Source of the DNA: Cryobacterium mannosilyticum
GTDB lineage: Bacteria; Actinomycetota; Actinomycetes; Actinomycetales; Microbacteriaceae
Direction of reading: 5' to 3'
Length of the DNA: 64,000 nt
NCBI RefSeq assembly: GCF_004402705.1
Contig: NZ_SOFM01000026.1
Span: 1-64,000 of the forward strand
Position 1 is the stretch's first letter. Every line of letters begins with the position of its first letter. The position numbers were made by a program, and so were the translations under genes. Below the pieces are notes generated by a model that was given only the letters and a program-made list of their open reading frames with translations, did no database searches and was not told where the DNA came from. Below are positions 57,730 to 64,000 of this stretch, in pieces.

Positions 57730-57735
57730 ATCGTA
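57730..57735 (-). promoter_or_regulatory. -10 box of a leaderless promoter
   Basis: TACGAT on the minus strand, six bases before the ATG of the TPP-enzyme gene; the same hexamer and spacing as at dnaX. Confidence 0.5.
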
Positions 57736-57824
57736 GGACAATTATCGGCAAAGACGTCATAATGTTCTACATTCATGCAATGATCGTCTGACCATCATCC
57801 CGCTTTCACGCTCAAGGAGGAGCC

Positions 57825-58742
57825 ATGCTGTCCAGGAAAATGCGCGGTACGAGAAAGGCAATTGTTCTCGGGGTGACCCTTGCGGTTTCCGCGACCCTGC
57901 TGGCCGGATGCTCGGCGGAAGACGGCAAGGCGGCCGGTACTGACCCGTCCCCCACGGCGGACTCAACCCTCCGCGCCATGCTCCCCGCGGACATCAAGGA
58001 GGCGGGTGTGCTCAAGATCGGCACCGAGGCCTTCTACCCGCCGTTCGAGTACCTGGACGCCGACAACAGCACCGTCGTCGGGCTCGACATGGCCCTCTTC
58101 CACGCGATCGGCGCCGAACTCGGCCTCAAGGTCGACGTTACGAACATGGCCTTCGACGGCCTGCTCCCGGCCCTCGACGCCAAACGGATCGACGTCGTCG
58201 TTGCGGCCATGACCGACACGAAGGCGCGCCAGGCGAAGTACGACTTCGTCGACTACTTCCTCACCGGTCAGGGCATCGTCGTCCCGGCCGGCAACCCCAA
58301 GGTCATCACGGGCGTCGAAGGCCTGTGCGGCCTGAAGGTGGCGGTGCTGGAGGGCTCGACCCAGGTCAGCCTGCTGGAGAAGTTCAACACCGCAGAGTGC
58401 GCCGGCAACGCGATCACCGTCACGGCGTTGGCCACCGACGCGGACGCGATGCTGCAAGTGCACAGCGGCCGTGCCGACGCCTCCTTCTCCCAGGATGCCG
58501 TCGCGCGCTACAACGCCGCGGCGGACGGCGGCAAGGGCAAGTTTGAAATCGGCAACGACCAGCCACTCCTGCCCGTCGTCATGGGGCCGATGTTCACCAA
58601 GGAAGACTCCGGCCTTCGGGACGCAGTCAAGGCGACCGTCGAAAAACTGATCGCCGACGGCACGTACCAGTCCATCCTCGACAAGCATGACCTGGGCTCG
58701 GGCGCGGTCACCGAGGTAATGGTCAACGGCGGCACCCTGTAA
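57825..58742 (+). CDS. Amino-acid ABC transporter binding lipoprotein
   Basis: A 305-residue SBP_bac_3-type lipoprotein. Lipobox LAGC lies at about residues 26-29. The fold signature VLKIGTEAFYPPFEYLDADNSTVVGLDMALFHAIG follows, then VVAAMTDTKARQAKYDFVDYF. AAGGAGGAGCC precedes ATG 57825. First gene of a four-gene operon with overlapping or abutting genes. Its Cys pair (GLCGLK, NTAECAG) may form a disulfide. Confidence 0.93.
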   Translation: MLSRKMRGTRKAIVLGVTLAVSATLLAGCSAEDGKAAGTDPSPTADSTLRAMLPADIKEAGVLKIGTEAFYPPFEYLDADNSTVVGLDMALFHAIGAELGLKVDVTNMAFDGLLPALDAKRIDVVVAAMTDTKARQAKYDFVDYFLTGQGIVVPAGNPKVITGVEGLCGLKVAVLEGSTQVSLLEKFNTAECAGNAITVTALATDADAMLQVHSGRADASFSQDAVARYNAAADGGKGKFEIGNDQPLLPVVMGPMFTKEDSGLRDAVKATVEKLIADGTYQSILDKHDLGSGAVTEVMVNGGTL

Positions 58743-59695
58743 TGAGCGACCAGCCGGTGCCCACTGACGCGAAGACTCCGATTCGTGCCATCCCGGTCCG
58801 ACATTGGGGACAGCAGGTCTCGGGCGTCATCGTGCTCGCCGCGCTGGTTGCCTTCATCTACGCCGTCGCCACGAATGAGAACCTGGACTGGTCCATCATC
58901 GCGGCGAACCTGTTCGGTCCGACGATCCTGAGCGGGCTGTGGGTCACCATTTCCCTGACCGTGCTGTCTATGATCATCGGTGTCGCCCTCGGCGTCACCG
59001 TGGCGGTCATGCGCCTGTCGCCGAACCGGGTGCTGAACTCCGTCGCGGGAGGCTACATCTGGGCCTTCCGCGGCACCCCTGTGCTGGTCCAGCTTCTGCT
59101 CTGGTTCAACCTCGCCCTGTTCTTTCCGCGGCTCGGGCTGGGCGAATTCAGCCTCGACACGAACACGGTCATCACGGCTTTCGTGGCCGCGCTGCTGGGG
59201 CTCGGCCTCAACGAGGGCGCCTACATGGCGGAGATCGTTCGCGGCGGCATCCTCTCGGTCGACCACGGCCAGAGCGAAGCCGCCATGGCATTGGGGATGC
59301 GCCGCCGGTCGACCATGTTCAAGATCGTGCTGCCACAGGCCATGCGGGTCATCATTCCGCCGATGGGCAATGAGCTCATCACCATGCTGAAGATGACCTC
59401 GCTCGTCACCGTGATCGCGGCGCCGGACCTGCTCAACCGAGCGCAAGTCATTTCGTCCCGCAACTTCTACATTTTCGAGCTGCTCATCGTCGCCAGCATC
59501 TGGTACCTCGCCCTGACGACGATCTCCACGCTGATCCAGATGCGACTTGAGAAACGGTTCGCCAGGGGGGTCGCCGGAGTCGCGCCTCGCCGTCGTCGAA
59601 TCCTGCTCAATCTCAAGCCAGGCCGGGTCACCTCTCCGGTGATCACGCCGGGCGACCGGCCCGTCGTCTACGCGAAAGGTGGAGCGGGCTCATGA
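58742..59695 (+). CDS. Amino-acid ABC transporter permease
   Basis: A 317-residue HisM/GlnP-type permease with five to six helices. GYIWAFRGTPVLVQLLLWFNLALFF and the EAA loop ILSVDHGQSEAAMALGMRRRSTMFKIVLPQAMRVIIPPMGNE are diagnostic. ATG overlaps the previous stop by one base (TAATG). A basic C-terminal tail follows the last helix. Confidence 0.94.
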   Translation: MSDQPVPTDAKTPIRAIPVRHWGQQVSGVIVLAALVAFIYAVATNENLDWSIIAANLFGPTILSGLWVTISLTVLSMIIGVALGVTVAVMRLSPNRVLNSVAGGYIWAFRGTPVLVQLLLWFNLALFFPRLGLGEFSLDTNTVITAFVAALLGLGLNEGAYMAEIVRGGILSVDHGQSEAAMALGMRRRSTMFKIVLPQAMRVIIPPMGNELITMLKMTSLVTVIAAPDLLNRAQVISSRNFYIFELLIVASIWYLALTTISTLIQMRLEKRFARGVAGVAPRRRRILLNLKPGRVTSPVITPGDRPVVYAKGGAGS

Positions 59696-60456
59696 GCACT
59701 CCCATGGTCACAGCAGAAAACGTGCACAAGTCCTTCGGCCACGTTGAAGTACTCAAGGGCATCGACCTTGAGGTTCGCACGGGTCAGGTCTTCTGCCTGC
59801 TCGGACCGTCGGGCTCGGGAAAGTCCACCTTGCTGCGCTGCATCAACCACCTCGAGCGCATCGACGCGGGCCGACTGTCCGTTGACGGCCAGCTCGTCGG
59901 GTACCGCGAGCGGTCGGGCAAGCTCTACGAGCTGAACGAGAACGAAGTCGCGGACCAGCGACGCGACATCGGAATGGTGTTCCAACGCTTCAACCTCTTC
60001 GCCCACATGACCGCGTTGCAGAACGTGATGCTGGCGCCGGTGGATGTCCGGCGCCTGCCGAAGGCGGAGGTTCGTGAGCACGCCATGCAGCTCCTCGAAC
60101 GCGTCGGCCTCGCAGACCAGGCTCAGAAATATCCGTCGCAGCTCTCCGGCGGACAGCAGCAGCGCGTCGCGATAGCCCGGGCCCTCGCCATGAAACCCAA
60201 GCTCATGCTCTTCGACGAGCCGACGAGCGCGCTGGACCCGGAACTCGTCGGCGAGGTGCTCGACGTCATGCGGGACCTCGCCGCAAGCGGCATGACGATG
60301 ATCGTCGTCACCCATGAGATCGCCTTTGCCCGCGAGGTCGGCGACCACCTCGTTTTCATGGATAGCGGCGTCGTCGTCGAGCAGGGTGCCCCACGGGACG
60401 TTCTCTCGAACCCGCAGCACAAGCGCACCCAGACGTTCCTGTCGAAGGTCCTGTAG
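59692..60456 (+). CDS. Amino-acid ABC transporter ATP-binding protein
   Basis: A 254-residue GlnQ/HisP-type ATPase: Walker A GPSGSGKST (residues 36-44), Q-loop FQRFNLF, signature LSGGQQQRVAIARAL, Walker B LMLFDEPTSALDPE and switch THE. ATGA overlap with the permease. It drives the importer encoded by the two preceding genes. Confidence 0.96.
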   Translation: MSTPMVTAENVHKSFGHVEVLKGIDLEVRTGQVFCLLGPSGSGKSTLLRCINHLERIDAGRLSVDGQLVGYRERSGKLYELNENEVADQRRDIGMVFQRFNLFAHMTALQNVMLAPVDVRRLPKAEVREHAMQLLERVGLADQAQKYPSQLSGGQQQRVAIARALAMKPKLMLFDEPTSALDPELVGEVLDVMRDLAASGMTMIVVTHEIAFAREVGDHLVFMDSGVVVEQGAPRDVLSNPQHKRTQTFLSKVL

Positions 60457-61437
60457 ATGACGAAGCCCCTGGCGATCTACACCGACAACGAGGACATCGA
60501 CCCGACCCCGGGCATCCGCCTTCTGGAACAGAGCGGCTTCACGGTGCGCTTCCTGGAAACGCTCGACCCCGAGCGGATCCTGGCGGAGTCGCGAGGCGCC
60601 CAGGCCTTGCTGGTCGGCTACGCGCCGATTCCGGACTGGGTGATCGCCGGGCTGCCGGACCTGCGGATCATCTCGCTCATCTCGATGGGATTCGACCACG
60701 TCGACCTCGACGCGGCGCGCTCGGCCGGCGTGTGGGTGACCAACCTGCCCGGTGTCGCGACGGAAGAAGTCGCCACCCATGCGCTCGGACTCATCCTGGC
60801 GACGACCCGGGATTTCCCGTTCTTCGAGCGGGCCGTCGGCGTCGATTGGAACGCGCGTCCGGCCGTGACCCCGCCCCGCCTCAGCGAGAAGACGCTCGGC
60901 CTGATGGGGCTGGGCCGAATAGGCGCGAAGCTGGCCGGGTTCGCATCATCGCTGTTCGGCGAGATCATCGGCTACGACCCTTACCTCGCGCAGAACCCGG
61001 AGGCTGTTGCGCGCCTGGAGTCGCTCGGCGTGCGCCTGGCCGGCTTCGAGGAGGTACTCGCCTCCGCCGACGTGCTCTCCCTTCACCTGCCGCTGACGCC
61101 CGAAACGCGCGGGATCATCAATGCCGAGTCGCTCGCGCGGATGAAACCCGGCAGCTACCTGGTCAACGTCAGCCGAGGCCAGTTGATCGACACGCCCGCC
61201 CTCGCCCGCGCGCTGGACAGCGGGCAGATCCGCGGGGCGGGACTCGATGTGCTCGACGCCGAGCCGGCTCCCGCCGATCATCCGCTCCTCGCCCACGAAC
61301 GCACGATCGTCACGCCCCACGTCGGATTCCTCTCCGACCACACGCTCGCGGAGTACGTCCGCATCCAGGCCCAGAATGTCATTTCTCTCTCTGAGACGGG
61401 CGAGCCCGAGACGGTTCCGGTGGTCGACCCGCGCTGA
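60457..61437 (+). CDS. D-2-hydroxyacid dehydrogenase
   Basis: A 326-residue NAD-dependent dehydrogenase of the SerA/glyoxylate-reductase type, interconverting a 2-oxo acid and its D-2-hydroxy acid. NAD motif GLGRIG (151-156); catalytic R240 (VNVSRGQLIDT), E269 (DAEPAP) and H288 (VTPHVGF). ATG directly follows the ATPase stop (TAGATG). Its presence with a TPP decarboxylase and amino-acid importer suggests they share a 2-oxo acid. Confidence 0.92.
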   Translation: MTKPLAIYTDNEDIDPTPGIRLLEQSGFTVRFLETLDPERILAESRGAQALLVGYAPIPDWVIAGLPDLRIISLISMGFDHVDLDAARSAGVWVTNLPGVATEEVATHALGLILATTRDFPFFERAVGVDWNARPAVTPPRLSEKTLGLMGLGRIGAKLAGFASSLFGEIIGYDPYLAQNPEAVARLESLGVRLAGFEEVLASADVLSLHLPLTPETRGIINAESLARMKPGSYLVNVSRGQLIDTPALARALDSGQIRGAGLDVLDAEPAPADHPLLAHERTIVTPHVGFLSDHTLAEYVRIQAQNVISLSETGEPETVPVVDPR

Positions 61438-61752
61438 CTTCGCACGGGAACTCCGCGCAGAGCGTAATCTCCGGCGCGCACACAGGCTGGGCGGACTGGA
61501 TACGGCCCTCCCGCCCTCCGTCCTCGCCGGTCGGACGCATCCCCCGGTGAGAGGCGATTCCCGGCGCCCGCGGTTGCTCCCTGGGTCGCCGCGGTCCGGC
61601 CGACGCGCCGAGGGGCTGCATCCGTTTGCGACCGGGTTTCTCTGCCCGCAGTGACGGGCCGCACAATTCGCCTGCCTAGACTCGCCCGGTGACTACGTGC
61701 GGCCCGCCCGGGTTTTTCGCCGGAACGGCCGCCGCAATCGAAAGGAACCACC
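61438..61752. other. Non-coding gap
   Basis: These 315 bp separate the dehydrogenase from the next gene. The only signal I see is TAGACT (61677-61682), a probable -10 box for the downstream gene. The last 25 bp hold its ribosome site. No other gene or repeat is apparent. Confidence 0.5.
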
Positions 61753-62598
61753 ATGAACGAGAACAAGATCTTCCAGACGCCTCGCGCATCCCGCTCGAAG
61801 CGTCTCACCATCGGCGCAGCATCCGTCCTGGCCGCCGGCGCCCTGCTCGGTGCCGGCGTGCAGGGTGCGAGCGCCGCCCCGCTCACCCCGACGCCGGAGC
61901 ACACGGCCAGCTCCAGCGCATCCGCCGAGTCCACCTCGGGCGATACGTTCCTCGCTTCGGTACAGAAGGAACTCCGCGCCGCCCTCTCCCACGGGCATGA
62001 TGTGAACGAGAAGGCGCAGAAGCTCGCGGCCACGCTCGTCGACCACGCCGAGCTGTTCGCGAGCCTGCCGGCGAACCTGCAGGCCGACCTGACCACCCTC
62101 AAGGACGCATCAGCGGCCGACCGGGCCGCCGCCGTGCAGACCATCCAGACCACCGCCCTTGACGGCGGCTACGGCGACCAGATCGCCCAGGTCGCCACAG
62201 CCGTGCAGAACGACCCGAAGCACCCGCTCGCCGCCGCGCTCCACAGCGCACTCGGCGAGGACACTGCAACGGGTACGGATGCCGCCCCCGCGGTGACGAA
62301 GCTGGCCCTCGGTCTCGCCGACAACCCGGCGCTGTTCCAGAAGCTCCCGGTCGAGCTGCAGTCCGCCCTGACCGACCTGAAGAACGCTCCGGCCGCTGAG
62401 CAGGATGCCGCCGCCCAGGCCATCGAGAAGGCCGCACTCAACGGCGACTACGGCAAGGACATCCAGAAGATCGTCGAGCGCATCCAGGCCGGCGCCGAGT
62501 CGCACTCGCAGGGCAAGGGCGAAGCCGGAGCCGACGCGCACACCGACACCGAGTCGGGCAGCGCCGACACCGGGGTTCACGCCAGGGCCGGGAACTAG
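61753..62598 (+). CDS. Secreted helical protein with two internal repeats
   Basis: A 281-residue exported protein. Signal peptide with cleavage near ASA-AP (about residue 41). Two related units of roughly 65-75 residues follow: one with DHAELFASLPANLQADLTTL and DGGYGDQIAQV, the other with DNPALFQKLPVELQSALTDL and NGDYGKDIQKI. The end is Gly/Asp/His-rich and disordered. No cysteine and no known domain. AGGAACC precedes the ATG. A strong hairpin ends the unit. Function unknown. Confidence 0.75.
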   Translation: MNENKIFQTPRASRSKRLTIGAASVLAAGALLGAGVQGASAAPLTPTPEHTASSSASAESTSGDTFLASVQKELRAALSHGHDVNEKAQKLAATLVDHAELFASLPANLQADLTTLKDASAADRAAAVQTIQTTALDGGYGDQIAQVATAVQNDPKHPLAAALHSALGEDTATGTDAAPAVTKLALGLADNPALFQKLPVELQSALTDLKNAPAAEQDAAAQAIEKAALNGDYGKDIQKIVERIQAGAESHSQGKGEAGADAHTDTESGSADTGVHARAGN

Positions 62599-62619
62599 CC
62601 CTCCCGACGCGACACACCA

Positions 62620-62657
62620 CCGACGGCCGGAAGCGCGAATGCGCTTCCGGCCGTCGG
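62620..62657. terminator. Two-way hairpin terminator
   Basis: A perfect 17-bp stem, CCGACGGCCGGAAGCGC (62620-62636) with its complement (62641-62657), closed by the loop GAAT. It lies between the convergent secreted-protein and EAL genes. No T tract is present. Confidence 0.85.
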
Positions 62658-62686
62658 CCTTGGCCCCGTCAGAACCTGGTCCGGAC

Positions 62687-63829
62687 CTAGACGCTGTCCT
62701 CACAGAGGGCCTGCACCAGTCGTTCGAGACGCACCAGGCCGGTGTACCGGCCCGCGTTGTCGGTCGCCAGCAGCGGCTCGAACCGGGTCCCGGCATCCCG
62801 GGTCATGGCCCGATTGAGGGCCTCAGCCAACGGGGTGTCAAGGTTGACCCTCATGCCGGGGCTGAGCACGCCCAGCTGCAAAGCGTCGACGTCGAGGACC
62901 GCGGTCGGCCGGTGGAACTCGTCGAGGAGCACGACGGATCTCAGTCGCGGATCGGCCGTGAAGGCGGCCGCTGCCTCGACCACACTCGTGGCCGTCGGCA
63001 CAGGTTCGAGGAAGTCCCGGACGACCCGTTTCCGGGCGGGAGTGCTTCGCCCGGCCAGGCGAAGAGCCACGTCCTGGTCGATCCCGGCCCAGGCCGGGGC
63101 CGACCGGGCCAGCACGTAGCCCTGCACGAGCGGGACGCCGAGCTCGGCCAGGGCGTCGAGCTCGTCCACGCGCTCGACCCCCTCTGCCAGCAGCCAGGCG
63201 TCGACGCGGCCGGCAAACGTGCCGATCATCTCGATCAGGGCTCGCTTCGCTTCGTCGCGGTCGACGTCCTCGACCAGGGCGCGGTCGAGCTTGATCAACG
63301 AGGGCCGGATGGCCAGCAGGTGGCGCAGGCCGGCATAGCCGGCTCCCGCGTCGTCCACGGCGATCAGGCCCCCGGCGGCCCGGAGCCGGTCCAGGTCGGG
63401 CTCGAGCGCCAGATATGACTCGATCCGGGCCTGTTCGGTCAGCTCGACGATCAGGCCGGACAGGTCGCCCTCATCGCGCCAGACCTCGCGCACGCTCTCG
63501 GTGGAGAGCAGATCGGGCGACACGTTGACCGTGAGGAAGCAGTTCGCCGGCAGCGTCGGCCTCGACCGGAGGGCGGTGCGGAGCGCGAGAACCTCCAGGT
63601 CCTCCGCCCGCCCGTGGGCGCGGGCAGCGCGGAACCAGGTTTCGGGGTTGCCTTCGGTGAAGCCGGTGAACCGGGTCAGCGCCTCGTAACCGACGACGGC
63701 GCCACGCCGGGTGTCGACAATCGGCTGGAACACCGTCGACACTCCCTCGCCGCGGCAGGCCGCCGCCAGCATGGCGTCCCAGTCAGCGGGGACGGGCTGC
63801 GCGCCGGCGTCCGCCGGACTGCCCGGCAC
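62687..63829 (-). CDS. EAL-domain protein with a C-terminal CBS-like region
   Basis: A 380-residue cytoplasmic protein. The EAL domain (residues 25-265) shows GYEALTRF (E49-L51), TVNVSPDLL, VELTEQ, VDDAGAGYAGLRHL, IKLDRAL and LLAEGVE, so the metal and catalytic residues of c-di-GMP phosphodiesterases seem present. The C-terminal ~110 residues (VVRDFLEPVPTATSVVEAAAAF...) look like a pair of CBS-type modules. GTG 63829 is assumed, five bases after the previous stop. Confidence 0.88.
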   Translation of the reverse strand: MPGSPADAGAQPVPADWDAMLAAACRGEGVSTVFQPIVDTRRGAVVGYEALTRFTGFTEGNPETWFRAARAHGRAEDLEVLALRTALRSRPTLPANCFLTVNVSPDLLSTESVREVWRDEGDLSGLIVELTEQARIESYLALEPDLDRLRAAGGLIAVDDAGAGYAGLRHLLAIRPSLIKLDRALVEDVDRDEAKRALIEMIGTFAGRVDAWLLAEGVERVDELDALAELGVPLVQGYVLARSAPAWAGIDQDVALRLAGRSTPARKRVVRDFLEPVPTATSVVEAAAAFTADPRLRSVVLLDEFHRPTAVLDVDALQLGVLSPGMRVNLDTPLAEALNRAMTRDAGTRFEPLLATDNAGRYTGLVRLERLVQALCEDSV

Positions 63830-63834
63830 CCTGT

Positions 63835-64000
63835 CTAACCGACCGTGACGATGGCCGCACGCACGGCCTGGTCCAGTTCGGGCGACACCTCGGCCAGACC
63901 GTGGGCAGTCGCGGCGTGCGCCGCCACCGTGAAGAGGAGCTCGTCCTCGGTTGAACACACCCAGCGGGCCTCACAGCCCGGCACGACGTCCCCGCATGCG
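63835..64000 (-). CDS. DUF1059 small protein (5' part outside the window)
   Basis: The last ~55 codons are visible, reading CGDVVPGCEARWVCSTEDELLF and ending RAAIVTVG. This is the DUF1059 family, small proteins with the CGDVVPGC motif and a histidine-rich helix (TVAAHAATAHGL). The stop is 63837-63835. It probably shares a transcript with the EAL gene. The function of the family is unknown. Confidence 0.85.
   Translation of the reverse strand, partial: ACGDVVPGCEARWVCSTEDELLFTVAAHAATAHGLAEVSPELDQAVRAAIVTVG

Overview
The window is high-GC DNA from an actinobacterium, most likely a member of the Microbacteriaceae (Micrococcales). The reasons are the strong G/C bias at third codon positions, GTG and TTG starts, TANNNT -10 boxes a few bases from the start codon (leaderless genes), the tRNA-Ser(GGA) and SRP RNA types, and palindromic intergenic repeats including one with GGTGGTCGA and CTGTCG blocks. 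I cannot name a genus. I find 58 protein genes, one tRNA and one SRP RNA, and no insertion sequence, prophage, rRNA or CRISPR array.

Layout. (1) 1-10.5 kb: dnaX with a very long repetitive tail, a DUF559 nuclease-like gene bracketed by two copies of a palindromic repeat, the operon xfp-pta-ackA, the SRP RNA and tRNA-Ser. (2) 10.5-22.1 kb: mostly housekeeping: KtrAB potassium uptake, a HerA-like ATPase, an acetyltransferase, a saccharopine-dehydrogenase-like/FAD-oxidoreductase pair, a PAP2 phosphatase and a Bcr/CflA exporter. (3) 22.3-41.7 kb: a pentose and plant-polysaccharide island: ROK regulator, GH1 glycosidase, sugar acetyltransferase, xylose-type ABC importer, divergent xylA and xylB, then epimerase, GH51 arabinofuranosidase, a second sugar ABC importer, its LacI regulator and a glycerate kinase. 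(4) 41.8-55.3 kb: small stress and envelope genes: Eis-like acetyltransferase, quinone-oxidoreductase/TetR pair, DsbA-like protein, CHY zinc finger, M23 peptidase, arsR-acr3, a large secreted protein, Ohr with MarR and a ScbR-like TetR. (5) 55.4-61.4 kb: a GntR/TPP-enzyme/amino-acid ABC/D-2-hydroxyacid dehydrogenase cluster. (6) 61.7-64 kb: a secreted two-repeat protein, an EAL protein and a partial DUF1059 gene.

How the parts fit. GH51 and GH1 enzymes and two importers would supply arabinose and xylose. XylA and XylB make xylulose-5-phosphate, and the Xfp-Pta-AckA operon can split it to acetyl-phosphate and on to acetyl-CoA, or acetate plus ATP. Operator pairs visible in the sequence suggest local control: TATGTTG-N7-CAACATA-like sites on both sides of the divergent xyl promoters, and TACAACGTTGTA sites in front of the arabinoside operon and of its lacI gene.

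The least explained content is a set of nine intergenic palindromic elements (about 40-95 bp, arms of 13-24 bp) that fall into at least seven arm families, two of them present twice. One has become the 3' end of a protein gene and another pair brackets the DUF559 gene. The widespread TANNNT-N5-7-start arrangement and the recurrent GGATGC/GCATCC hexamer are the other global signals.
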